Origin: JAHFUS01 sp035689115
GTDB lineage: Bacteria; Actinomycetota; Acidimicrobiia; Acidimicrobiales; GCA-2861595
DNA length: 64,000 nucleotides
Direction of reading: 5' to 3'
Assembly: GCA_035689115.1 (NCBI GenBank)
Contig: DASSMA010000045.1
Span: 41,123 to 105,122 of the forward strand
Position 1 is the first letter of the stretch. Every line of letters begins with the position of its first letter. The notes under the pieces are model-generated. The model searched no databases. It worked only from the letters and a program-made list of their open reading frames with translations, and was not told where the DNA came from. Of the stretch, positions 46,049-53,743 are shown piece by piece. Both the position numbers and the translations under genes were made by a program.

Positions 46049-46861
46049 TCAGCGGGCGCCCGCCGGCGCGTGATGGGACCGCCGCTGGCGGGCCGCCTCG
46101 AAGCACAGGACAGCCGCCGCCATCCCCACGTTGAGCGACTCCGACCGGCCCGCCATCGGGATGGTGAGGGCGCCGTCGAGCACGCCGGCGGCCAGCACGG
46201 CGGCCGGCAGGCCGCTGGCCTCGTTGCCGAGGACCAGCGCGCACGGCCGGCGCAGGTCGGACTCGGCGTAGTCGTCGCCGCCCTCGGCCACCGCCGCCAG
46301 CCGGCGCACGCCCCAGTCCCCGAGCGTCCGCAGCACGGCCACCGGATCACCGCCGGCCACCACCGGCACGTGGAACAGCGAGCCGGCCGAGGCCCGCACC
46401 GTCTTCGGGTTGTAGACGTCGACGCACCCGTCGCACAGCACCACGCCGCCGGCGCCGGCCGCCTCCGCACTGCGCAGCACGGTGCCGGCGTTGCCCGGGT
46501 CGCGCACGTCGACGCACACCACCACCAGGTCGGCCCCCTGCAGGGCGGGGAGGCCGACGTCGAGGAAGGGCAGGGTGGCGATCACCGGCTGGGGCGTCAC
46601 CGCGTCGGCCACCCGCTCGAGGACGCCCGGCGCCAGCGAGTGCACCCGCGCGCCGGCGGCGGCCGCCCGGTCGAGAAGCTCTGCGGGCGCCCCGGGGGCG
46701 GCGAACACCGCCTCGACAGGCGCCCCCGCGGCCAGGGCCTCGGACAGCACCTTGACGCCCTCGACCACGAAGGCCCGCTCGGCGTGCCTGGCGCTCGTCC
46801 GTCCCGCCAGGCGGCGCAGCCGCTGGACCTTCTGGTGACGGTAGGCGAGCCCGGTGGTCAG
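46049..46861 (-). CDS. TrmH/SpoU-family RNA 2'-O-methyltransferase
   Basis: A knotted SAM-dependent methyltransferase for rRNA or tRNA ribose. It has an N-terminal substrate-binding domain (KVQRLRRLAGRTSARHAERAFVVEG) and the SpoU motifs DVRDPGNAGTVLRSAEAAG, LVLGNEASGLP and IPMAGRSESLNVGMAAAVLCFE. The first standard start (GTG at 46768) would remove 31 residues that match the family, so I place the start at the CTG at 46861. That CTG overlaps the rplT stop as CTGA. It follows rplT, a common arrangement. Confidence 0.9.
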   Translation of the reverse strand: MTTGLAYRHQKVQRLRRLAGRTSARHAERAFVVEGVKVLSEALAAGAPVEAVFAAPGAPAELLDRAAAAGARVHSLAPGVLERVADAVTPQPVIATLPFLDVGLPALQGADLVVVCVDVRDPGNAGTVLRSAEAAGAGGVVLCDGCVDVYNPKTVRASAGSLFHVPVVAGGDPVAVLRTLGDWGVRRLAAVAEGGDDYAESDLRRPCALVLGNEASGLPAAVLAAGVLDGALTIPMAGRSESLNVGMAAAVLCFEAARQRRSHHAPAGAR

Positions 46862-47238
46862 CTTCGCTCCGGCTGCCCGTCGCCGCCGCCGGCGGCGACC
46901 GCCAGCTTCACCAGACCGCCGAAGGCGGCCGGGTCGGCCACCGCCAGGTCGGCCAGGACCTTGCGGTCGACGTCGACCTCGGCCTGGCGCAGGCCGGCGA
47001 TGAAGCGGCTGTAGCTGACGCCGTGCTCGCGCGTGGCGGCGTTGATGCGCTGGATCCAGAGCTTGCGGAAGTCGCCCTTGCGCGCCCGGCGGTCGCGGTA
47101 GGCGTACTGCAGCGAGTGCATGACCTGCTCGTTGGCGGCGCGGTAGGAGCGGCTCTTGTTGCCGTAGTACCCCTGGGCCTGCTCGAGGACGGCGCGACGC
47201 CGCTTGTGACTGTGGACGGCGCGCTTGACTCTGGCCAT
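46858..47238 (-). CDS. rplT: 50S ribosomal protein L20
   Basis: A 126-residue protein beginning MARVKRAVHSHKRRRAVLEQAQGYYG, with RSYRAANEQVMHSLQYAYRDRR and INAATREHGVSYSRFIAGL, typical of L20. An extra 10-residue tail (AAGGGDGQPERS) follows the usual end. AGAAAGGA precedes the ATG. L20 binds 23S rRNA and in many bacteria represses its own operon. Confidence 0.97.
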   Translation of the reverse strand: MARVKRAVHSHKRRRAVLEQAQGYYGNKSRSYRAANEQVMHSLQYAYRDRRARKGDFRKLWIQRINAATREHGVSYSRFIAGLRQAEVDVDRKVLADLAVADPAAFGGLVKLAVAAGGGDGQPERS

Positions 47239-47266
47239 CGTCGGGTCCTTTCTGGGAAGGGTGGGC

Positions 47267-47461
47267 TTAGAGGCCGAGCAGGCGGCGGACCTGCTTCTTG
47301 TCGCTGGGGGCGACGTCGGCAGGCCGGCCCAGTCGCCGGGTGCGAACCGACGACTTCTTCTCGAGGAGGTGCGACCGGAAGGCCTTGCGCCGGCGGATCT
47401 TGCCCGAGCCGGTGACGTGGAAGCGCTTGGCGGCACCGCGGTCGGTCTTCATCTTCGGCAT
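47267..47461 (-). CDS. rpmI: 50S ribosomal protein L35
   Basis: A 64-residue basic protein, MPKMKTDRGAAKRFHVTGSG, with KIRRRKAFRSHLLEKKSS and the C-terminal DKKQVRRLLG. It lies 3 bases after infC and 28 before rplT, the universal infC-rpmI-rplT order. Confidence 0.97.
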   Translation of the reverse strand: MPKMKTDRGAAKRFHVTGSGKIRRRKAFRSHLLEKKSSVRTRRLGRPADVAPSDKKQVRRLLGL

Positions 47462-47464
47462 TGC

Positions 47465-48109
47465 TCAGCCTTCCTGGGTGGTTGCGGGTTCCGGTTCGGG
47501 GGTGGGGACCGGTGCGGCGGTGGCGGCGGGCGGGTCCGGCGGCCGGGCCGAGCCGTTGCCGGCGGCCGGCTTCTTGGCGGGCTGGGCCCGCTTGTCGGGG
47601 GCGAGGACCATGACCATGTTGCGCCCGTCGACCTTGGGGGCGGCCTCGACCTTGGCGGACGGGCCCACCTCCTCGGCCACCCGCTGCAGGATCTTCAGGC
47701 CCAGTTCCTGGTGCGTCATCTCCCGGCCCCGGAACATGATCGTGATCTTGACCTTGTGACCCTGGTTCAGGAACTTCCCGACCTGGCGGGTCTTGGTCTC
47801 GAAGTCACCCGGCCCGATCTTGGGCCGGTACTTCATCTCCTTGATCCCGACGTTGGACGACTTGCGTCGTGACTCCTTGGCCCGCTGGGCGGCGTCGAAC
47901 TTGTACTTCCCGTAGTCCATGATGCGGCAGACCGGCGGGCTGGCCATGGGGGCCACCTCGACGAGATCCAGGTCGGCCTCTCGTGCTATCTGCAGCGCCT
48001 CGGGAAGGGCTTTGATCCCCAGCTGGTTTCCCTCGGCGTCGACCAGACGGACTTCCCTCGCCCTGATCCGGTCGTTGATCCTGGTCTCGTTGGCCCCCGC
48101 TGCGGCGAT
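47465..48109 (-). CDS. infC: translation initiation factor IF-3, AUC start codon
   Basis: IF-3 binds the 30S subunit and polices start-codon choice. The 214-residue protein has the N-domain ETRINDRIRAREVRLVDAEG ... ADLDLVEVAPMASPPVCRIMDYGKYKF and the C-domain from MKYRPKIGPGDFETKTRQ, plus a Pro/Ala-rich tail. No ATG, GTG or TTG in frame precedes the conserved N-domain. The in-frame stop is three codons before ATC at 48109, and AGGAG sits nine bases upstream of that ATC. An AUC start fits the known use of AUU/AUC in infC, through which IF-3 limits its own synthesis. Confidence 0.95.
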   Translation of the reverse strand: MAAAGANETRINDRIRAREVRLVDAEGNQLGIKALPEALQIAREADLDLVEVAPMASPPVCRIMDYGKYKFDAAQRAKESRRKSSNVGIKEMKYRPKIGPGDFETKTRQVGKFLNQGHKVKITIMFRGREMTHQELGLKILQRVAEEVGPSAKVEAAPKVDGRNMVMVLAPDKRAQPAKKPAAGNGSARPPDPPAATAAPVPTPEPEPATTQEG

Positions 48110-48148
48110 GCGGCATCACTCCTTGCGTTGGTGCCCAATCGCGAGAAA

Positions 48149-48177
48149 GGGCAGGCGTTCGGAAGCAACGCCCGCCC
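48149..48177 (-). promoter_or_regulatory. attenuator-like hairpin in the infC leader
   Basis: On the minus strand an 11-bp stem GGGCGGGCGTT/AACGCCTGCCC with one G-T pair and a six-base loop is followed directly by TTTCTCG. It lies about 40 bases before the infC start. It looks like an intrinsic terminator placed in a leader, as expected for operons controlled by attenuation or by L20. Confidence 0.55.
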
Positions 48178-48276
48178 TCGGCGGCCATTCGACCCGAGCA
48201 CACCCCATGCTGCCGGCGGTCGGGTGGGGACCCGGCACTCATGCCGCGCCCCGCTTCCAGGTTCGGTTTTGTCGCC

Positions 48277-48282
48277 TAGGGT
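48277..48282 (+). promoter_or_regulatory. candidate -10 box for the DUF1844 gene
   Basis: TAGGGT lies seven bases before the ATG at 48290 with no ribosome site, a good leaderless arrangement. It is divergent from the infC leader. Confidence 0.4.
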
Positions 48283-48289
48283 ACCAGCG

Positions 48290-48712
48290 ATGAGCACCCT
48301 TTGGACACCCGGCGGGGAGCGCCCGGTGGGCGGCGGTGGCTCGGGCCCCTCGCGTCCGGCCCCCGAGCCCGACGCCGTCGATGACCAGGAGGACCAGGAG
48401 GAGCTGGAGGCCAAGATGGCCGAGCTCCGCCAGAAGCTGGCCGAGACGCCGGCCGCGGTCATCGTCGCCAACCACTGCTTCGGCCTGTTCGAGCTGGCGG
48501 CGCTCCACCTTTCGCTCCAACCCCCCCAACTCACCGAGGCCCAGGTCGCCATCGACGCCCTCGGCGCCGTGGTCGACGGCGTCGCCGGCCGCCTCGGCCC
48601 CGAGGAGCAGCACCTGCGCGACGGCCTGGCCCAGCTCCGCCTCGCCTACGTCCAGCTGAAGGGCGCCATGGCTGCCGGCGGGCCTGCGGGCGAGGGGGCC
48701 GGCGGGGCGTAA
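48290..48712 (+). CDS. DUF1844 domain protein
   Basis: A 140-residue protein. Residues 1-45 are a disordered Gly/Pro/Asp-rich lead. The core AAVIVANHCFGLFELAALHLS ... QLTEAQVAIDALGAVVDGVAGRLG matches DUF1844, a small helical domain often encoded next to infC or translation genes in actinobacteria. It ends in a Gly/Ala-rich tail. Function is unknown. Confidence 0.82.
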   Translation: MSTLWTPGGERPVGGGGSGPSRPAPEPDAVDDQEDQEELEAKMAELRQKLAETPAAVIVANHCFGLFELAALHLSLQPPQLTEAQVAIDALGAVVDGVAGRLGPEEQHLRDGLAQLRLAYVQLKGAMAAGGPAGEGAGGA

Positions 48713-48722
48713 CGCCGGGCGG

Positions 48723-48792
48723 CTTGCTCACGTGGAGGCGGAGCAAGATCCGCTGGATGTGATCGTCTTCCGTTCACATCCGCCTTCGGCGG
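48723..48792. repeat. three consecutive hairpins after the DUF1844 gene
   Basis: CTTGCTC/GAGCAAG (48723-48747), GGATGTGA/TCACATCC (48755-48781) and CCGCC-TTC-GGCGG (48780-48792) fill the 114-bp gap before the large surface-protein gene. One or more may terminate the upstream transcript; there is no T-run. Confidence 0.6.
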
Positions 48793-48826
48793 CCGGGGAG
48801 TCCTGCCCGTTGCCGCGCCGGCGGTC

Positions 48827-51800
48827 ATGCGGAAGACTGCCGGCGTGCGAGGGGGCGGCACGCCGGGGAGGCGGCGGCTGGCGTCGGCGGCGGGCACCGT
48901 GCGGCGCCGGGTGGCCGGCGTCGTCGTCGTCGCCCTGGTGGCCACCGTGGTGGTTGCCGGCGCCGGGCGCTCGGGGGACCGGGCCGCCGGCCTGGCCCTC
49001 GGCCCCGGCACGGCCTGGTTCGGCGCCGCCCGCTCGGGCGCGGCGGTGCTGATCGACGGGGCGACCGCGACCAAGGTGGCCACCGTGGGCCTGCAGGCCA
49101 AGCCGACCGCCGTCGTCCAGGGCCCGAGCGTGCGCCCCGACCCGGCGGCCAAGCGGCCCACGCCGGCGGCCGGCAGCGCCTACGTGGCGGTGGAGGGCGC
49201 CCACCTGCGCCGCCTGGACGGCTCCAGCGCGGCCCCGTCGCTGGGCGCCGAGATCGACTTCCGGCCCGGCGACCAGGCGCTGGTGGCGGGTGGGCGGCTG
49301 TGGACGGTGGCAGCCGGTGCCCACCGGGCCCAGCTGCGCGACCCCTCCACCCTCGACACCCTCGGCCCGGCCGTGTCCCTGCCGGGCACGGCGACGTCCT
49401 TCGCCGGCACCGCCGACGGGCGGCTGTGGGTGGCGGGGGGCGACGAGGTGCGTTCCCTGGCTGTCGGTGCCGGCGGCGGCCGGTCCCGCAGCCGCACCCG
49501 GCTCGCCGGCATGAAGGCGGCCGCCGTGGTGGTGGCCGGCGGGTCGGTGGTGGCGGTGGACCCCACCACCTCCCGGGCGGTGGTGCTCGATGCCGGAACC
49601 GGAGCGCCCCGCCAGCCGGCGTGCCTGGACGCCGACGCGTCAGCCGCCGTCAGCGGCGCCGGCGACGGGCCGTGGCTGCTGGCGGTGTGGGCCGGCGGCC
49701 TCATGGTGTCCGACGTGCGGGGCGGGGCCGGCGCCTGCCGCTCGGCCCCGCTCCCGGCCGGCTCCCCCGGCCGCTACGGGCCGGCCGTCGAGCGCCGGGG
49801 CAAGGTGTACGTGGCCGACCACGACGAAGGGGTGGTGCTGGCCTTCGTCGCCGCCGATCTCGCCGTCGCCCCCCAGCGCATCGACGTCGGCCTGCCCGGC
49901 CGGCCCTTCGTGCTGTCCGCCACCCAGGGCCACGTGTGGTTCGACGACCCCGACGGCGACGTGGCCGGCGTCATCACCGACGACGGGCGGGCGCTGGCGG
50001 TGGCCAAGCAGGACCCTGCCCCGCACCAGGAGCGGCCCGGCACCCAGGGCGGCACCCCGGTGGTGGGCTGTGCCGGGCCGGCCCAGGCCTTGCGCAGCGT
50101 CCCCACCACCTTGGTGGGCACCTTCGCAACGGCCGCCGAGCCCAGCGCCTGGGTGTGGTCGGCGCCGGGGGCGAGCCCGCCGGCCGGCACCGGGCGGCGC
50201 TTCGACACCACCTGGGCCACCCTCGGCCCCAAGCAGGTGGCGCTGCGGGCCGAGGGGCCCGGCGGCCCCTACACCGCCACCTGCACCGTCGAGGTGGTCA
50301 CCCACCTCGACCTGCCCAAACCGCCGAAGGGGCCCACCGTGCCCGTGCTGCCCGAGCCCGGGCCGCCGGCCACGACGCCGCCTCCACCACGGCCGCCCCT
50401 GGAGGCCCGCTTCACCCACACCCCCGACCCCGGCACCGCCGGCGACGTGGTCACCTTCGCCGACGCTACCACCGGCGAGCACCGGGTGCTGCGCTGGGAC
50501 TTCCAGGGCGCTTCGCCCGCCACCGCCACCGGCTCACAACCCTCAGTGCGCTGGGCCACGCCCGGCACCTACACCGTCACCCTCACCGTCGAGCACGACG
50601 GCGCCGCCGCCTCGGCCAGCGAGCAGGTGGCGGTGGCGCCGCCCGGCGGCCTGGCCGTCACCACCGCCCTGCTGCCGAGGGGCACGGTCAGCGTCGCCTA
50701 CCGCCAGAGCCTGGAGGCTATCGGGGGCATGCCGTCGACCGACCCCGGCCATCCGCCCTACACCTGGACAGTGGCGTCCGGCACCGTCCCCGCCGGTATC
50801 ACGGTCAACTCCGACGGAACCGTGAGCGGCACCCCGGCATCCAGCGGCTCCGGTGACTTCGTCGTAACCGTCACCGACAGTGCGGGCCAGCGCGCCAGCC
50901 GCAAGCTGACACTTCCCGTACGACCCAGCGGGCGGGTGCGAATGTGGGGGTCGCAATCGCCATTGGATCCTCTCCAGCCGTGGATGCCAGTAGACGTCGG
51001 GGGACTTGGCCCGGAGAGTGGTGTGATCTCGGCGGGGGGGAGCGACCAATTCCGGGCAGTCGCCCTCGACAACGGTGCTGTGATGGCTTGGGGTTTGTTC
51101 TACGACCAAGAATCGAAGAAGGCCATCTACCAGCAGCAGCCGACGGCAACGAAGGCATTTCCGCCCGGATCGGCGATCACGCAAGTGTGGAAGGGACGGT
51201 ATCTCGACGGAGGCGACACCCGGCCCCTCTTCGCTCTCGACTCGAACGGCAAAGTCTGGGAACTGGCGGGGGATCCCACCTCAGCCGGCGCAGTGGACGT
51301 CACGCCCCCTGCCAAGCAAGTCGTGGACATAGAGAGTGGCGCGTGGCTCCTTGCCGACGGGACGGTGTGGGGGGTCGACGGCCTGAGCGACGTCGTTTCG
51401 GTCGCCGCGATGGGTTACACCCAGTTCTCAAGTCCGCCGGGAGACCCACCTCAGCATTTCATTGCCCTACATTCCGACGGCACGGTCTCCGACGTACTGT
51501 CGGGGACGCCGCCCCGCACCGTCCCTGGGCTCTCCGGCGTCGAACTCATCGCCTGTGGCGATGCCTGCTACGCGACGACCCACTCTGGAGCGATCTACGC
51601 ATGGGGTCGGAACGACGGGGGCGCCCTCGGCGACGGGACGCTGATCAGCCGAACCGATCCAGGACTCGTGACCGGCTTCGAAGGAGGCGGTCGCCGTGTA
51701 GTCAGCATCGCCGCCTCTACGTATGCATTAGCCGTCCTTGATGATGGTTCCACGTATGGATGGGGGTTGAACTACCACAGCCAGCTCGGGAATCCCAATC

Positions 51801-51922
51801 CTCCCAAACCAAAGAAGCCCTTCTACTATGAGCCCCTCCCCGTCCCAATCGAGGGGCTGGGCGTGGGCAGCGGTGTTTGGAAGGTTGTCGCTCTAGCGCG
51901 GAACTGCTTTGCCATCGGATAA
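48827..51922 (+). CDS. large exported protein: propeller-like region, PKD, Ig-like and RCC1-like C-terminus
   Basis: A 1031-residue protein with an N-terminal membrane segment (VAGVVVVALVATVVVAGAG). Residues 50-420 read as a beta-propeller, followed by a Pro-rich linker and a PKD domain (ARFTHTPDPGTAGDVVTFADATTGEHRVLRWDFQG). A putative Ig domain comes next (YRQSLEAIGGMPSTD ... GTPASSGSGDF), and then RCC1-like repeats from about residue 700 (SGAIYAWGRNDGGALGDGT; STYGWGLNYHSQLGN). GC content falls sharply at about 50,900, where the RCC1-like part begins, so the C-terminal third was probably acquired separately. It is likely anchored outside the cell; partner unknown. Confidence 0.82.
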   Translation: MRKTAGVRGGGTPGRRRLASAAGTVRRRVAGVVVVALVATVVVAGAGRSGDRAAGLALGPGTAWFGAARSGAAVLIDGATATKVATVGLQAKPTAVVQGPSVRPDPAAKRPTPAAGSAYVAVEGAHLRRLDGSSAAPSLGAEIDFRPGDQALVAGGRLWTVAAGAHRAQLRDPSTLDTLGPAVSLPGTATSFAGTADGRLWVAGGDEVRSLAVGAGGGRSRSRTRLAGMKAAAVVVAGGSVVAVDPTTSRAVVLDAGTGAPRQPACLDADASAAVSGAGDGPWLLAVWAGGLMVSDVRGGAGACRSAPLPAGSPGRYGPAVERRGKVYVADHDEGVVLAFVAADLAVAPQRIDVGLPGRPFVLSATQGHVWFDDPDGDVAGVITDDGRALAVAKQDPAPHQERPGTQGGTPVVGCAGPAQALRSVPTTLVGTFATAAEPSAWVWSAPGASPPAGTGRRFDTTWATLGPKQVALRAEGPGGPYTATCTVEVVTHLDLPKPPKGPTVPVLPEPGPPATTPPPPRPPLEARFTHTPDPGTAGDVVTFADATTGEHRVLRWDFQGASPATATGSQPSVRWATPGTYTVTLTVEHDGAAASASEQVAVAPPGGLAVTTALLPRGTVSVAYRQSLEAIGGMPSTDPGHPPYTWTVASGTVPAGITVNSDGTVSGTPASSGSGDFVVTVTDSAGQRASRKLTLPVRPSGRVRMWGSQSPLDPLQPWMPVDVGGLGPESGVISAGGSDQFRAVALDNGAVMAWGLFYDQESKKAIYQQQPTATKAFPPGSAITQVWKGRYLDGGDTRPLFALDSNGKVWELAGDPTSAGAVDVTPPAKQVVDIESGAWLLADGTVWGVDGLSDVVSVAAMGYTQFSSPPGDPPQHFIALHSDGTVSDVLSGTPPRTVPGLSGVELIACGDACYATTHSGAIYAWGRNDGGALGDGTLISRTDPGLVTGFEGGGRRVVSIAASTYALAVLDDGSTYGWGLNYHSQLGNPNPPKPKKPFYYEPLPVPIEGLGVGSGVWKVVALARNCFAIG

Positions 51923-51972
51923 GAAGCGTGACGCGCGCTCTCGTCAGGCCAAACCTGCTGCCGGTCTGCGGC

Positions 51973-52416
51973 TCACCGAAGCGTGTCTTCGGAAGATGTT
52001 GGTTCGCGTCGAAGCTCGGCAGCCATACAGTCGTGGTGGACGACGAGCAGCCGACCGTTGTCAACGTCGAGGATCGCCGCATCTCCGCTGAAGAACGGGT
52101 CGTCGAACCGCTCGGCGTGAGTCTTTACCAGGTCTCGGAGGCCGGCGCTGTCGAGGAAGAACGGACCTACCTCGGGGACGTGCGAAGCGAAGGTTACGGC
52201 CACGACGAACCCGGCCTCGACCGGTCCGAACGTCGACCACAGCCATTCGGCGATCACCGCATCCGACCCCTCGGCCGGCTCGATCGGCGTCCAGGACTCC
52301 GGCGTGAGACCGACGATTTCATCCGGGTCAAAACCACTCGAGCCCGGGACGAACTTGTCGAGGATCGAGAGCGCCAACGCCCAGTTGGGATGACGCAAGC
52401 GGGAGCCCTCGGTCAT
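51973..52416 (-). CDS. small acidic hypothetical protein, possible immunity protein 2
   Basis: A 147-residue acidic protein (ALALSILDKFVPGSSGFDPDEIVG; EGSDAVIAEWLWSTFGPVEAGFVVAVTFASHVPEVG). It has no signal peptide and no recognised family. It is the last gene of the three-gene minus-strand set led by the ESX-like toxin candidate and has clearly lower GC than the chromosome. Position, size and acidity fit an immunity protein, but this is inference only. Confidence 0.65.
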   Translation of the reverse strand: MTEGSRLRHPNWALALSILDKFVPGSSGFDPDEIVGLTPESWTPIEPAEGSDAVIAEWLWSTFGPVEAGFVVAVTFASHVPEVGPFFLDSAGLRDLVKTHAERFDDPFFSGDAAILDVDNGRLLVVHHDCMAAELRREPTSSEDTLR

Positions 52417-52422
52417 GAAGCT

Positions 52423-52761
52423 TCACTGGCCCGACGCGCGGACATTGCCGATCACCTCTCTGGCGCCGTCGCGATCGTCGGAGGCAAGGGTGCCGTCGGG
52501 GATCCGGGCCAGGATGGCCTCCGCCCGGGCAGGGATGACGCTTCGAGAGGCAGCGGCCGCCTCGATGGCGACGGCGATGCTCCTCCAGTGCTCGTCGCCC
52601 TGGGCGTGTGCGGCGGCGGCATCGAGGACCTCGTCAAGCTCGTCCGGCTCCCCGAACATCGCCATCGACCACAGCGCCTCGGTGAAGGTCGAAAGGTCGT
52701 CCGAGGCGACGGCCCTCAGCGCCTGATCCACGTCGATCGGCTGAACTGGTTCGTACTTCAC
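52423..52761 (-). CDS. small acidic helical protein, possible immunity protein 1
   Basis: A 112-residue, mainly helical acidic protein (VDQALRAVASDDLSTFTEALWSMAMFGEPDELDEVLDAAAAHAQGD). Its ATG overlaps the stop of the putative toxin gene by four bases, the tight coupling usual for toxin-immunity pairs. No family recognised. If the upstream gene is a toxin, this is the first candidate for its cognate immunity protein. Confidence 0.68.
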   Translation of the reverse strand: MKYEPVQPIDVDQALRAVASDDLSTFTEALWSMAMFGEPDELDEVLDAAAAHAQGDEHWRSIAVAIEAAAASRSVIPARAEAILARIPDGTLASDDRDGAREVIGNVRASGQ

Positions 52762-53507
52762 TTCATCGGCCTCCCCCGCTCATCGACGAGGCCCGCTCGC
52801 TTCAAAGCGTTCTTGTCCGGTTGCCGCAGAGCCGAGTACTCGGCAACGTAGCCGTGGTAGATGCCCTTCCCGGGGTGCGTCTCGTGGAAGACGACGATCT
52901 CACCGCTCTCCTTGTCGTAGCCGACCCGCCGTCGCGGATTCACCTCGACGGATTCGCCGAGCACCTTCTCGGGATTCGTGGGCTGCGGCCCTACGCCGCC
53001 GCGCACCTGGTCGTGCTTCGGGCTTGGCTCGTAGATGAGCCTCGGTGGAGCCGGAGGATCGCTGCCCTCGGCATCGGCGGGGGCAGAGGGCAGATGCGAT
53101 CCGAATAGCTGCGGACCCAGTCCACCGCCTGCGCCGGTGTCCGTCCACCCGCCTGCGCCACCCTGGACGACCCTGCCGTCGATCCGGCACGACAGGGTTG
53201 CGCCGAGAACCACGAAGAGGTTGCACCCGACGGCGCCTCCTCGCTTCGGCTGCGGGACGAGCACCGTCGACCACCGCTCCATCAGCTGGACGTCCCGGCT
53301 GCGCCGGCGCACGTCGGCCGCCGCCGTGCCGCACCAGCCGGCGACGTCGCGCAGGTCGACCGGCGCCAGGCAGGAGACGCCGGCCTCGTCGAGCAGACGC
53401 TGGACCCGGCCGGCGCAGCCGGTCAGCGAGGTGGCGGCGTCGTCGAGGAGGAGGGCGAGGCGGCGGGCGGCGTCGGGATCGACGCCCACCAGCGAGTCGA
53501 GTGGCAC
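52758..53507 (-). CDS. putative polymorphic toxin with ESX-like helical N-terminus
   Basis: A 249-residue protein in three parts. Residues 1-80 are helical and WXG100-like in size (DPDAARRLALLLDDAATSLTGCAGRVQRLLDEAG ... VAGWCGTAAADVRRRSRDVQ). Residues 80-175 are a Gly/Pro-rich linker with one hydrophobic patch. The C-terminal 65 residues are compact and polar (RRRVGYDKESGEIVVFHETHPGKGIYHGYV ... KNALKRAGLVDERGRP), resembling C-terminal toxin modules of Rhs/CDI/ESX polymorphic toxins. I cannot name the toxin family or prove activity. The 3' half has lower GC than the 5' half. Confidence 0.7.
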   Translation of the reverse strand: MPLDSLVGVDPDAARRLALLLDDAATSLTGCAGRVQRLLDEAGVSCLAPVDLRDVAGWCGTAAADVRRRSRDVQLMERWSTVLVPQPKRGGAVGCNLFVVLGATLSCRIDGRVVQGGAGGWTDTGAGGGLGPQLFGSHLPSAPADAEGSDPPAPPRLIYEPSPKHDQVRGGVGPQPTNPEKVLGESVEVNPRRRVGYDKESGEIVVFHETHPGKGIYHGYVAEYSALRQPDKNALKRAGLVDERGRPMK

Positions 53508-53527
53508 AGCATGAAACTACACGAAGA

Positions 53528-53740
53528 TCAGGAGCCGGGCAAGGCCCGCACGCCGGCCGCCTCGGGCTTGCCGCGGGGGTCGGTGACCGCCTCGTACTCC
53601 ACGTCGACGCCGACGGGGATGGTGCGGGTGCCGTCGGCGATGGCCGTGCAGTGGAAGAACAGCCGCCCGCCGCCGGCGGTCTCCAGGTACCCGTAGCCCT
53701 TGTGGTCGTCGTACTCGGCCACCCGGCCCCGCAGCACCAT
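53528..53740 (-). CDS. cold-shock-domain protein
   Basis: A 70-residue OB-fold protein with the two RNA-binding motifs in altered form: KGYGYLE (for KGFGFI) and LFFHCTAI (for VFVHFSAI), followed by VGVDVEYEAV. It binds single-stranded nucleic acid. It starts 3 bases after hisG, so it is the last gene of the riboflavin operon. Confidence 0.87.
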   Translation of the reverse strand: MVLRGRVAEYDDHKGYGYLETAGGGRLFFHCTAIADGTRTIPVGVDVEYEAVTDPRGKPEAAGVRALPGS

Positions 53741-53743
53741 GCG

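Noticed and set aside
47805..48242. Alternative frame over the infC start using ATG after GGAGTG
   Set aside because: Its translation is low-complexity and unlike any protein, while the ATC frame gives the conserved IF-3 N-domain.
51877..52851. Plus-strand frame through the small orphan genes
   Set aside because: The minus-strand genes show coupled starts and stops and sensible composition; the plus-strand frame has no domain and overlaps them fully.
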